Source of the DNA: Anaeromassilibacillus sp. An250
GTDB lineage: Bacteria; Bacillota; Clostridia; Oscillospirales; Acutalibacteraceae
DNA length: 53,420 nucleotides
Direction of reading: 5' to 3'
NCBI RefSeq assembly: GCF_002159845.1
Contig: NZ_NFJK01000022.1
Span: 1 to 53,420 of the forward strand
Below are positions 17,134 through 25,210 of the stretch, piece by piece. Numbering within the stretch: the stretch's first letter is position 1; every line of letters begins with the position of its first letter. Under the pieces are notes generated by a model that saw nothing but the letters and a program-made list of their open reading frames with translations, searched no databases and had not been told where the DNA came from. The position numbers were made by a program, and so were the translations under genes.

Positions 17134-17364
17134 ATGGAAAAATTGATTTCGCGGAAAGAGGCTGCCAAATTACTGGGGATTAGCATTGCCACTTTGGATG
17201 CAGCTCGAAACAGTGGGCTAATTTCCTATGTTCAGTATGTGCAAAATGGTTGCGTGTACTTTACAGATGCTGGCCTTCAGGAGTATATCGCAAAATGCAC
17301 CCATCGTGCAAAGCCAGTGGAAAAAAGCGCTACATACCGCAAGCTGCGAAGTGTCCGAGCTTGA
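17134..17364 (+). CDS. Excisionase-like helix-turn-helix protein (DUF6462-type)
   Basis: A 76-residue protein, ATG 17134, with AAAGGGGG upstream. MEKLISRKEAAKLLGISIATLDAAR forms a winged HTH of the excisionase/MerR type and is followed by a wing YFTDAGLQEYI and a basic tail. Its position just before a tyrosine integrase is that of xis. It probably directs excision or binds att DNA (inference). Confidence 0.75.
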   Translation: MEKLISRKEAAKLLGISIATLDAARNSGLISYVQYVQNGCVYFTDAGLQEYIAKCTHRAKPVEKSATYRKLRSVRA

Positions 17365-17448
17365 GCTGTTCCGTATCCTTGCTGGAACCTAATATGTCTG
17401 ATAAAACAAAGGTACAGCGCTGGACATTATTCTTAGGAGGTGACGGAA

Positions 17449-18660
17449 TTGGCAAAAAGAAAAAGGGCAATTCCTCAATATGGTACGGTCGTGCTTAACG
17501 GCATTGAATATTATAGAACCAGAGTCGAAGATTCGGATGGAAACAGAGTGGCGCTTTATGCAAAGACGCCCGAAAAGCTTTATGACAAGGAACTGGAGGC
17601 GTTAGAGCAGATTGACAGTACTACGTTTCGTCGAAGATCGCCTACGGTTGCTGAGTACTGTGAGAAGTGGCTGCTGATGCAGTCCGTCCATGTTCGGGCC
17701 ACCACCTTGACAGATTATACCTCTAAGGTGCGGCGGCACATTATTGGAGGGCTGGGAGACAAGAGAATGGCTGATGTATCCCTGGATGACATCCAACTTG
17801 CCCTCGTACCTGTTTCCAAGAAGTCGGCTTCGGTTTATAAGTCTGTGGTGATTCTCTGCAAGTCCATTTTCCGGGCGGCCAAGGAGAGCCATGTGATTGA
17901 CGAGGACCCGACCATATACCTGGATGCAAAGGGAGGAGTTCCCCAGGAAGAAAGACAGGCATTGACGGATGAACAGGTTGAGCGGCTTTTGGACACGATC
18001 CGGGATTTGCCGCCCTATGTATTTGTGATGATCGGTTTATATGCCGGTCTGCGCCGGGAAGAAATCCTGGCGCTGCAATGGGATTCTGTGTATCTGGATG
18101 CAGAGGCTCCGTACTTAACGGTACGGCGGGCATGGCACACAGAACATAACAGGCCGGTCATTCTTACCGAGCTAAAGACCAAAGCGGCACAAAGAAACAT
18201 TCCTCTCCCGGTCTGTCTGGTTGAATGTCTGAAAGATGCAAAGAAAAAATCCACTTCGGATTATGTGATTGCCAATCGGGACGGTGATCCGCTATCCTAT
18301 ACACAGTTTAAGCGGCTGTGGCAGTATATTGTGACGCGGACTGCAAAGCCGAGAATGGCCAGAAAACTTGTGGACGGAAAGTATGTAAAATATATGCTTT
18401 ACCCGAAACTTGGAGAAAAAGCCAGGAATAACGGCCATGTGGTATATAGCCTGGATTTTGAAGTGACACCGCATCAGCTGCGGCACACCTACATCACCAA
18501 TCTGATTCATTCTTCGGTGGACCCCAAAACGGTACAATATTTGGCGGGCCATGAAAGCAGCAAAATCACGATGGACATTTACGCAAAGGTCAAATACAAC
18601 AGGCCGGATGATCTTGTCAAAGCAATGGGCTGTGCCTTTGACTTATGGGACGCTGTGTAA
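17449..18660 (+). CDS. int: Tyrosine integrase 1 of the ICE
   Basis: A 403-residue tyrosine recombinase; TTG 17449 is chosen because AGGAGG sits 8 bp upstream and because it then aligns with the start of the second integrase (MAKRKR versus MAKKKK). It has an N-terminal AP2-like arm-binding segment, a SAM-like core domain (VAEYCEKWLL) and a catalytic domain: Arg in GLYAGLRREEIL, Lys in LKTKAAQRN, HxxR in HQLRHTYIT, His in LAGHESS and the nucleophile Tyr in MDIYAKV. All catalytic residues are present. It ends at its own strong terminator. Confidence 0.92.
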   Translation: MAKRKRAIPQYGTVVLNGIEYYRTRVEDSDGNRVALYAKTPEKLYDKELEALEQIDSTTFRRRSPTVAEYCEKWLLMQSVHVRATTLTDYTSKVRRHIIGGLGDKRMADVSLDDIQLALVPVSKKSASVYKSVVILCKSIFRAAKESHVIDEDPTIYLDAKGGVPQEERQALTDEQVERLLDTIRDLPPYVFVMIGLYAGLRREEILALQWDSVYLDAEAPYLTVRRAWHTEHNRPVILTELKTKAAQRNIPLPVCLVECLKDAKKKSTSDYVIANRDGDPLSYTQFKRLWQYIVTRTAKPRMARKLVDGKYVKYMLYPKLGEKARNNGHVVYSLDFEVTPHQLRHTYITNLIHSSVDPKTVQYLAGHESSKITMDIYAKVKYNRPDDLVKAMGCAFDLWDAV

Positions 18661-18686
18661 GTTCCGAACAATTCAGAAAATGAAGT

Positions 18687-18720
18687 AAGAGCGAGACAAG
18701 GATGTCTCGCTCTTAGTTTT
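18687..18720 (+). terminator. Terminator between the two integrases
   Basis: AAGAGCGAGACA (18687-18698) and TGTCTCGCTCTT (18703-18714) form a perfect 12-bp stem with an AGGA loop, followed by a T-rich run. Confidence 0.9.
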
Positions 18721-18805
18721 TCCTTGGCCGTATCTTTGATTCAATTTGAAATCTCTGATAAAAAGGAGGTGTAGATACATCACCACGCGAGAAAGGAAAT
18801 TAATT

Positions 18806-20017
18806 ATGGCAAAGAAGAAAAAAAACATACCTCAATATGGAACCGTCACACGAAAGGGTGTCCTGTATTACAGAACCCGGATTCTGGACGCAGACGGCAA
18901 GCAGGTGAGCTTGTATGGGACTACCTGCGAGGAACTGTACGATAAAGAGCAGGAGGCGAGACGCCAGGTAGCGGAGATCATCTTCCACCGGGAGCATCCT
19001 ACTGTGGCCGAGTATTGTGAGAAGTGGCTGTTGATGCAATCCGCAAAAGTGTCGCCGGCTACACTGAAGGGCTACGCCTCCAATATGAAGAACTACATTA
19101 TCAAGCCTTTGGGAGATATGTATATGGAGGAAGTAACAGCGGATGATATTCGTCTGGCGCTGATCCCATTGTCCAATAAGTCCGAGAGCCTGCACAATAC
19201 GGTGAATATGCTCCTCAAGTGCATTTTTTACTCGGCAGAGCGGAGCCAGTTGCTGGAATACAATCCGTGTGAGGGGATTTCGGCAAAAGGAGGGAAACCG
19301 ACCCAAAAGAAAGATTCGCTGACAGACCAGCAGGTGGAAGTGCTGCTGGAAACCGTCAAAGGACTTCCGCCGTATCTGTTTACCATGATCGGCTTATATG
19401 CCGGTCTGCGCCGAGAAGAAGCTCTCGCCTTGCAATGGGATTGTGTGTTCCTCGATGCACCCACTCCATATATCTCTGTGCGGCGCGCATGGCGATCAGA
19501 GCATAACAGACCGGTTATCTCTACAACGCTTAAGACGAAAGCAGCAAGAAGGGATATTCCCATTCCCAAATGCCTTGTGAATTGTCTGCGGGAAGCCAAG
19601 GCTGCCTCCAAATCGGAATATGTGATTGCCGATAGTGAGGGACAGCCCTTGTCATATTCGCAGTTCAAACGTGTCTGGCAGTACATCGTTGTTCGGTCTA
19701 CCAAGGAGCGTACCTATTATAAGTATGTGAACGGACAGAGCATCAAGTACACTGTTCAGCCGAGTCTGGGAGGACATCAGAAAAACAATCCCAACATTGT
19801 GTATAGCCTGGACTTCGATGTGACACCGCACCTGCTGCGGCATACCTACATCACCAATCTTCTGTATGCAGGTGTTGACCCCAAGACGGTCCAGTACCTT
19901 GCCGGACATGAGAACAGCAAGACAACTATGGACATCTATGCAAGAGTAAAGTATAATAAACCAGAACAGCTATTCGATGTAGTAAATTCTGCATTTCATC
20001 AAGCTGTCCCCTCGTAA
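18806..20017 (+). CDS. int: Tyrosine integrase 2 of the ICE
   Basis: A second 403-residue tyrosine recombinase, the same length as the first and clearly paralogous throughout. The catalytic set is complete: GLYAGLRREEAL, LKTKAARRD, HLLRHTYIT, LAGHENS and MDIYARV. ATG 18806 follows GAAAGGAAA. Unlike integrase 1 it has no excisionase-like gene directly upstream. It is the last ICE gene before the chromosomal-looking sequence, so the right attachment site probably lies within the next few hundred bases. Confidence 0.92.
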   Translation: MAKKKKNIPQYGTVTRKGVLYYRTRILDADGKQVSLYGTTCEELYDKEQEARRQVAEIIFHREHPTVAEYCEKWLLMQSAKVSPATLKGYASNMKNYIIKPLGDMYMEEVTADDIRLALIPLSNKSESLHNTVNMLLKCIFYSAERSQLLEYNPCEGISAKGGKPTQKKDSLTDQQVEVLLETVKGLPPYLFTMIGLYAGLRREEALALQWDCVFLDAPTPYISVRRAWRSEHNRPVISTTLKTKAARRDIPIPKCLVNCLREAKAASKSEYVIADSEGQPLSYSQFKRVWQYIVVRSTKERTYYKYVNGQSIKYTVQPSLGGHQKNNPNIVYSLDFDVTPHLLRHTYITNLLYAGVDPKTVQYLAGHENSKTTMDIYARVKYNKPEQLFDVVNSAFHQAVPS

Positions 20018-20414
20018 AAGTGGCCTGTTTTTTGGTTAAGGAATAGGACAACCGAGGGGCCGAGGCTCAAAAAAGCCCGGAATATCAAGGAAAATCATCG
20101 CTCAGACGATTGAAATACGGCTTGAAGGCTGCACGCCGTGCACCGCAGTTCTCCAAGAGATAATTGCGCGCCTGGAGTCCCAATTCAAAAGCATTCGAAG
20201 CCTCCCACGGAATTTCCCGTTGGGAGGCTTTTTGCGTGTTCCAAGGGCTTTTTCTGATGTATATAGATGTATATAAGTTTCTAATAAGGATATTTGCAAT
20301 CGGAGGAAGGGCTTCGTTACTTTGCGTCTATTTTGATGCGCTCATATTTAAAGGAAAAAGCATGTTGCGTTGGCAAGAAGGTTTCTATTTATATAAAGGA
20401 AACTGGGGTGTCTG
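20018..20414. other. Presumed right end of the ICE, no gene
   Basis: CCCCTCG at the end of integrase 2 and CGAGGGG near 20053 form a 7-bp dyad. A frame without a start codon (20040-20278, including the segment TIEIRLEGCTPCTAVLQEII) may be the remnant of a gene cut by integration. AAGCCTCCCA (20198-20207) and TGGGAGGCTT (20221-20230) with a T run make a terminator. No direct att repeat can be identified because the left end is outside the window. Confidence 0.4.
20198..20233 (+). terminator. Terminator near the ICE right end
   Basis: A 10-bp stem, AAGCCTCCCA with TGGGAGGCTT, is followed by TTTTT with inner CGG/CCG pairs. Confidence 0.8.
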
Positions 20415-21010
20415 CTCATGCCGCAGGGAAGGGATTCCCCATCTTGCATACTTTTCCGCCTGCCTTTGCGGAATACTCCCTGTGGGTGGGAGACTTCCCA
20501 TCTGATTCTGTAGGGCTTTCCCCCGTGGAGCGGAGGATACAATCGTTGCCGTTTGCTGCCGTGGCCCTCGCCGTAGGCGCGAAAGACGCGGTGCGTCCGC
20601 TGCGCGCCTGCTCATGCCGCAGGGAAGGAACTTGTAACCTTATATACTTTTCCGCCTGCTTTTGCAGAACGCTCCCTGTGGATGGGACATAAAACTTCCA
20701 TCTCGCTTTTGTAGGGCTTTCCCCCGTGGAGCGGAGGATACAATCGTTGCCGTTTGCTGCCGTGGCCCTCGCCGTAGGCGCGTCCTGACCGGAGGTCCGC
20801 GAGAGGCACTGTGTGCCTGGCCTTTGTGGAGTGCTCCCTGTGGGTGGGCAATAAGGCTTCCCATCTGCTTCTGTAGGGCTTTCCCCCGTGGAGCGGAGGA
20901 TACAATCGTTGCCGTTTGCTGCCGTGGCCCCCGCCGTAGGCGCGAAAGGCACTGTGTGCCCGCCGTAGGCGCGTCCTGACCGGAGGTCCGCGAGAGGCAC
21001 TGTGTGCCCG
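20415..21010. repeat. Three degenerate ~200-bp tandem repeat units
   Basis: Units near 20415-20607, 20608-20820 and 20821-21010 share a nearly invariant core of about 65 bp that begins GTAGGGCTTTCCCCCGTGG (starting about 20509, 20710 and 20873) and ends with CCGTAGGCGCG. Two units open with CTCATGCCGCAGGGAAG; two also share CGTCCTGACCGGAGGTCCGC near 20785 and 20970. Frames crossing the region are repeat artefacts. It looks like a dispersed intergenic repeat family. Confidence 0.75.
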
Positions 21011-21019
21011 CTGTGTGCC

Positions 21020-21278
21020 TGTGGAAAACGGTGTTTTTGAGCGTGGGCGGCGCCCCAATTCGACCGGCTTTCCACAGAGTTTTCCCTTTCAACGGTGGAA
21101 AACTGTGTGGAAATAGTGGAAAACCTTTCAAAAACCCGCTTCAAACCCCAATATACAGTAGGAGGAAAAAGACAGTTGTCCGGTCCGAGGAAAATCCACA
21201 GAAACAAGGCTCTCCCTGTGGAAGAGAGGGAAAACTCGTGGGAATCCGGTGGAAAAGCGGTTGAGAAGTGTGGAAAAT
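21020..21278. repeat. Cluster of TGTGGAAA / TTTCCACA motifs
   Basis: At least six copies of TGTGGAAA or GTGGAAAA occur on the two strands: 21020, 21069 (as TTTCCACA), 21095, 21106, 21116, 21249 and 21269, with ATCCACA at 21194. Each is one or two changes from the DnaA box TTATCCACA. No gene is seen here. Confidence 0.5.
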
Positions 21279-21851
21279 TGCCGTCCGCCTTTCTCTTGCG
21301 CGAAGAAGAAATGCCAAACCTGCAAAATGGAAATCATTGACGGGAGAACTGCCAAAGACATACAATGTCCCCCAAGGCCAATCCGCCCGGAAAGCCAGAG
21401 GACAAGCCGTTTTTGGGCTTGTCTCCCCGCATTTTTGCCGCGCTTTTTTCCCGTCCCCTGGCATAAAATACAGGCTTGAAACCTTTGTAACAAGTTTGTA
21501 ACCGAAAGTTTTTACATTCTGCACAGAAAACACGGTCAAAATCTTCCTAAGCAACGGGGAAATCCGGTCGAAAACGGAAGCTTCTCCGGAAAACGGTGGA
21601 CAATTCTGATTTTCGACTTGTTCATAATGCTCAAAATCGCGCTTTTTCCAAATTTGACAATGGGCGATTGGATGAATATAATACGTGCATTGACAACCCC
21701 AATAACCATGAAGCGGCGAGCGGGAAGATTTTTTCCCGCATGTAGTAATTGATTTACTTTGTCGTAGGCTCTTTTCCCTGCCAAACAGGATGGCTGGGGG
21801 AGGGTGATGGCACGAACCGAAATTGCCGCAGAAAAGGAAAAAGGTGAAACA
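21279..21851. other. Long leader/intergenic region before the G5/3D gene
   Basis: No supported gene. TTTGTAAC occurs twice near 21484-21500 as a short direct repeat. The AT-rich part near 21640-21690 could hold the promoter (TTGACAATGGGC near 21654, TATAAT near 21678). I looked for a c-di-AMP riboswitch, which often precedes such genes, and could not support one. Confidence 0.4.
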
Positions 21852-23099
21852 ATGTTCAATCAGAATGCGAAGCAATTTGTGGAGAACGCAAAGCGCTTCC
21901 TGTGCAAAACCCCGTTGAAACGGTTGACCGCCCTGCTGGTGATGGTCGTGATTACAGTGAGTTCTGTTATCACGGTTATGGCCGCCACGCGCGACGTCAA
22001 TCTTACGTACAATGGGGAGATCTACACGCTGCAAACAACCAGCGGCGGGACGCAGGACATCCTGAATCAGGCAAAAGCCCAATATCCGGAAATCGAAGTT
22101 GGGCCGATGGACGACATCTCCCGTTCGGAGGACGAGACGGCGATCAACCTGACCGTGAAGAGCGCGTATGACGCAACGGTTTTGGCGGACGGCGCCGGCC
22201 ACACTATGCTTGCTTATTACGGTGAGGACGTGGAAGATGTTTTGGAGAAGGCAGGCGTGACCCTTGGCGTGAACGATGTGGTGGAGCCTGCGAAGAACGA
22301 GAAAGTGACGGATGACACGGAAATTACGGTCACCCGCAGATATGAGGTGTCCATCACAGCGGATGGGGAAACGAGAGAGCTCTTGGCCCCCTCCAATACG
22401 GTGGCACAGACCCTGGAGGACCAGGGGATCCCCCTTGGTTCCGACGACCTCGTCAGTGTAGACCTGGATGAGCGCGTATGCGACGGTATGCAGATCGTCG
22501 TCTCTCGCGTAACCTATCAGGACGTCACGGTGACGGAAGAGATTCCTTATGAGACGACAACAAACAAGGATGCGAATCTTGACAAGGGCAAGACGATTGT
22601 GGAAGTAGAAGGCCAGGTCGGAAGCCAGTCTGTTGAGAAGCGCCAGAAGTTTATCGACGGCCAGCTCGTGGAGGAGACGGTTCTGAACACAACTGTGCTC
22701 AAGGAGCCTGTCACGCGGGTGGTCACGGTCGGTGCAAAGCCGAAGAACGGCATTGCAATCGTCAATGGGGACGGCACGCTCACGGATCACAACGGCAATA
22801 CCATTAAGTATTCCAAGGTGGTATCCGGGCGCAGTTCGGCCTATACGGGCGGTGGATATACGTCCACCGGGAAGCCCGCGGCGGTCGGCCTTGTGGCGGT
22901 CAACCCGAAGATCATCCCGTATGGAACGAGAATGTATATTGCATCCCCGGACGGCAAGACCGTCTATGGTTATGCGATCGCTGCGGATACCGGCGGCGGC
23001 GTAAAGAGCGGCCGGATTGTAGCGGACTTGTACTATGATACGTACAATGAGTGCATCAACTTCGGTGTGCGGAATATGAACCTCTATATCCTTGAGTAA
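21852..23099 (+). CDS. Secreted G5/3D-domain cell-wall protein (YabE/Rpf-like)
   Basis: A 415-residue exported protein. After a cytoplasmic basic stretch, a hydrophobic signal anchor (LLVMVVITVSSVITVMA) precedes two DUF348-like repeats (TVLADGAGHTMLAYYGEDVEDVLEKAG and the matching VSITADGETRELLAPSNTVAQTLEDQG), a G5 domain (QDVTVTEEIPYETTT to TVLKEPVTRVVTVG) and a C-terminal 3D domain with its characteristic Asp residues (VNPKIIPYGT, AADTGGGVKSGRIVADLY). 3D domains belong to the MltA/Rpf double-psi barrel family of peptidoglycan-cleaving enzymes. ATG 21852 follows AAAAAGGTGAA; an ATG at 21807 is possible. Likely acts in cell-wall growth or spore germination. Confidence 0.85.
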   Translation: MFNQNAKQFVENAKRFLCKTPLKRLTALLVMVVITVSSVITVMAATRDVNLTYNGEIYTLQTTSGGTQDILNQAKAQYPEIEVGPMDDISRSEDETAINLTVKSAYDATVLADGAGHTMLAYYGEDVEDVLEKAGVTLGVNDVVEPAKNEKVTDDTEITVTRRYEVSITADGETRELLAPSNTVAQTLEDQGIPLGSDDLVSVDLDERVCDGMQIVVSRVTYQDVTVTEEIPYETTTNKDANLDKGKTIVEVEGQVGSQSVEKRQKFIDGQLVEETVLNTTVLKEPVTRVVTVGAKPKNGIAIVNGDGTLTDHNGNTIKYSKVVSGRSSAYTGGGYTSTGKPAAVGLVAVNPKIIPYGTRMYIASPDGKTVYGYAIAADTGGGVKSGRIVADLYYDTYNECINFGVRNMNLYILE

Positions 23100-23247
23100 G
23101 GTTTCCCCAAAGGGAAACCCTGTTATAGGCAAAAAGAGGCCGGAAATCCCTCTGCGCGGCATTTGCCGCGGGGAGTCGGCTTCGCCTACCCAAACGGAGG
23201 AAACAGCCATGCATCCGGGTATGGCAATTGAATAAGGAATTTCAAGG

Positions 23248-23275
23248 AGCGCCCTACGTGGGCGCTTTTTGTTTT
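23248..23275 (+). terminator. Terminator downstream of the G5/3D gene
   Basis: AGCGCCC (23248-23254) pairs with GGGCGCT (23260-23266), then a T run. Confidence 0.9.
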
Positions 23276-23370
23276 GTCTTTTTGGGGGGCTGGGGTGTCT
23301 AAAGAGAAGGGGAGGAACGCAATGGATCGTTCTTATGTTCGAATTTTTTGGCGGAGGCCCTTGTATTTAT

Positions 23371-23410
23371 AGAACATATGTGTTATTATAACTTTGCAAT
23401 AGAACATATG
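23371..23410 (+). promoter_or_regulatory. Direct repeats AGAACATATG upstream of a small membrane-protein gene
   Basis: AGAACATATG occurs at 23371-23380 and 23401-23410, exactly 30 bp apart (three helical turns). TTATTATAACTTTGCAAT lies between them. GAACATATG is the left part of the Firmicutes LexA box GAAC-N4-GTTC, but the right half is imperfect. The spacing suggests a regulator that binds both copies. Confidence 0.45.
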
Positions 23411-23433
23411 AGCGTTTTACAGGAGGGGATAAG

Positions 23434-23739
23434 ATGTTAGCATGTATGGGGATTCTGTTAATAACCGGCGCGTGCGCGCTGTTTGTGAAATACCAGCCGC
23501 GGATATTGGAAAATCAAATGCTGTGCGGCATGATGGCGGTCATGGGGCTGGTTGCCCTGCTTGCGGGGCAGGGTAACGGACTTTTTACCGCTGTACAGGT
23601 GGGGCTGGGGGTTGCCATGGCGGTCTGCTGCACGCTGCGGGTGCGCAGGGAGTATGCCTGCCGCCTGCGCCGGCAAAGGAGGATGCGAGCCCTGCACCGC
23701 GCGCCGGTGGGGGCTGGGCCGCTCAAACGCGCTAGCTGA
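23434..23739 (+). CDS. Small membrane protein with a basic tail
   Basis: A 101-residue protein starting MLACMGILLITGACALF at ATG 23434 with ACAGGAGGGG upstream. Two to three hydrophobic helices occupy residues 1-65; the C-terminus is strongly basic (RRQRRMRALHR). I do not recognise a family. The good ribosome site and the repeated promoter elements argue that it is real. Confidence 0.55.
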   Translation: MLACMGILLITGACALFVKYQPRILENQMLCGMMAVMGLVALLAGQGNGLFTAVQVGLGVAMAVCCTLRVRREYACRLRRQRRMRALHRAPVGAGPLKRAS

Positions 23740-23813
23740 CCGGTTGACAGAGCTTTTGGCAGGGCGTATACTGGATGGCAAATCATGCGGACCCAAAGGT
23801 CCGGTAGGAAGGG

Positions 23814-24083
23814 TTGTGGGGTTTGTTGGATTACGTATATGCGGCCATGTGGTTTGCCGCCGCCCTGCTGTTGTTCTTCCGGTTTGGGAAGATGAATAAG
23901 ATTTTCTACTTCGCCGGTGCATTATTCCTGGTGATGGGCGGCTGGTGGCTCGCAGGGGCTATTTTGCAGCAGGATCTGTTTGCCGGCGCGCTGGGCTGGG
24001 CGTTCCGCGGGGTGATGGCGGTTGCCTTAGTGCTGCTGTGCATGGCGTATTACCGGGAACGGAAGAAAAGCGGCGGGCAGTGA
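23814..24083 (+). CDS. Small hydrophobic membrane protein
   Basis: About 89 residues, starting at TTG 23814 (or in-frame TTG 23826) behind AGGAAGGG. Three hydrophobic segments (AAMWFAAALLLFF, FYFAGALFLVMGGWWL, GVMAVALVLLCMAYY) end in RERKKSGGQ. The family is unknown. It follows the previous small membrane gene by 75 bp and may be co-transcribed with it. Confidence 0.5.
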   Translation: MWGLLDYVYAAMWFAAALLLFFRFGKMNKIFYFAGALFLVMGGWWLAGAILQQDLFAGALGWAFRGVMAVALVLLCMAYYRERKKSGGQ

Positions 24084-24478
24084 GGTTGGCAGCCATGCCA
24101 AAGAAAAGGCTGAGGTTGTGAAGCTTAACGCTCGATCGGAAGCAAAGCAATTTCTCGGAAAATTGCAATCCATTTTGGGCCGGGGCGCATACTATGAGGG
24201 TGCGGGGCAAATATATTTTCCACCGCTTCAGATAGATTGCCCGGGCCCGGCCAAGGCCCGGGCGTCCAGCTGGCCCCGGGATCTTGGCGTCTGTTCGCTC
24301 GCGGCGGCAAATGTGCGCAGGGCTTTTGCCCTGCGCACATTTGGCATTTCCGGGAAAAGGCGGGGGCCGCACCGAATGAATGCAAGGCGTTTTGGCAAGG
24401 GGACTACAGGGAGAGGGTTCATTTTTCAGAAGAATCCGAATCCTTTTTGCCCGGATTCGCTTGTGTGTACGCGATTGG
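24084..24478. other. Hairpin-rich intergenic region
   Basis: Contains a perfect 15-bp stem AAATGTGCGCAGGGC (24309-24323) / GCCCTGCGCACATTT (24328-24342) with a TTTT loop, a CCCGGGCC...GGCCCGGG dyad near 24240-24262, and GAATCCG...CGGATTC near 24433-24457. The frames crossing the region have no ribosome site and look non-coding. A structured RNA or stacked terminators are possible. Confidence 0.45.
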
Positions 24479-24507
24479 TTGAAAAAAAGACCGTTTTCGG
24501 CTAAAAT
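24479..24507 (+). promoter_or_regulatory. Promoter of the rpe-rnf-like operon
   Basis: TTGAAA (24479-24484), 17-bp spacer, TAAAAT (24502-24507), 61 bp ahead of rpe. No other promoter of this quality is seen before rnfC, so rpe and the four rnf-like genes are probably one transcript. Confidence 0.7.
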
Positions 24508-24568
24508 GGAGAAAAAGACAACCGGAGCCGCAAGGCGGCCATGGAATTGAAAAAAGGAGGCTGCGGTC

Positions 24569-25210
24569 ATGCTGATTGCACCATCGATGTTGTCCTCGGA
24601 CTTTTCCACACTGGGGGAGGAGACCGCGCGGATGGAACGTGCGGGCGCGGATTGGATCCATCTGGATGTGATGGATGCCCATTTTGTGCCGAACCTGACC
24701 TTCGGAGCGCCCATTGTGGGGGCGATCCGGCCCTATACGAAGCTGCCGTTTGACGTCCATCTGATGATCAGCGAGCCGCTCCGCTATGTGGATGACTTTT
24801 TAAAGGCGGGCGCGGATATCATTTCCTTTCACTTGGAGGCGGAGAGCAGTGTGCATGAGACGATCCGGGCGATCCGCGCGGGGGGCGCAAAGCCCGCCGT
24901 GGCCCTGAAGCCCAAGACCCCGGTGGAGGCGGTGCTGCCGTTTTTGGACGACCTCGACATGGTTTTGGTCATGACGGTGGAGCCCGGCTTTGGCGGGCAG
25001 TCGTTTATGGCGCCCATGATGGACAAGGTGCGCACCCTCAAGGCTCATGGCGCATTTGTGGAAGTGGACGGGGGGATCAATCCCCAGACGGCGGTTGCCG
25101 CGAAGGAAGCAGGGGTGGACGTCTGCGTGGCGGGGACAAGCGTGTTCCACGCGCCGGACGCTGCAAAGGCCATTGCAACGCTCCGGGAAGGGAAAGGGGT
25201 GGTCCTTTGA
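24569..25210 (+). CDS. rpe: Ribulose-phosphate 3-epimerase
   Basis: A 213-residue TIM-barrel epimerase interconverting D-ribulose 5-phosphate and D-xylulose 5-phosphate in the pentose phosphate pathway. Motifs are intact: IAPSMLSSDF, HLDVMDAHFVPNLTFG (metal His and catalytic Asp), FDVHLMIS, FHLEA, MTVEPGFGGQSF and VDGGI with the second catalytic Asp, then AGTSVF. ATG 24569 follows AAAAAGGAGG. Unusually it leads into rnfC with a 4-bp overlap, rather than sitting with rsgA and thiN as in many Firmicutes. Confidence 0.95.
   Translation: MLIAPSMLSSDFSTLGEETARMERAGADWIHLDVMDAHFVPNLTFGAPIVGAIRPYTKLPFDVHLMISEPLRYVDDFLKAGADIISFHLEAESSVHETIRAIRAGGAKPAVALKPKTPVEAVLPFLDDLDMVLVMTVEPGFGGQSFMAPMMDKVRTLKAHGAFVEVDGGINPQTAVAAKEAGVDVCVAGTSVFHAPDAAKAIATLREGKGVVL

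Larger units (their letters stand above)
23100..23433. other. Intergenic region with terminators
   Basis: GTTTCCCC-aaa-GGGAAAC (about 23100-23118) is a hairpin just after the G5/3D gene, and AGCGCCC-tacgt-GGGCGCT with T5 (23248-23271) is a strong terminator. The rest is the promoter area of the next gene. No coding sequence is supported. Confidence 0.6.

Noticed and set aside
16916..17146. 76-codon frame before the excisionase-like gene
   Set aside because: It runs through a strong hairpin and overlaps the start of the next gene; it lacks a ribosome site.
20040..20278. Protein-like fragment after integrase 2
   Set aside because: No start codon and the end runs into a terminator; mentioned only as a possible remnant of an interrupted gene.
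20416..21207. Long minus-strand frame through the repeat region
   Set aside because: Its apparent repeats come from the DNA repeat units; no start signal or domain.
21600..21851. c-di-AMP riboswitch ahead of the G5/3D gene
   Set aside because: Expected from family context, but I could not find its conserved elements.
21141..23210. Very long open frame on the minus strand opposite the G5/3D gene
   Set aside because: The plus strand encodes a clear G5/3D protein there; the minus-strand frame is a shadow with no family features or ribosome site.
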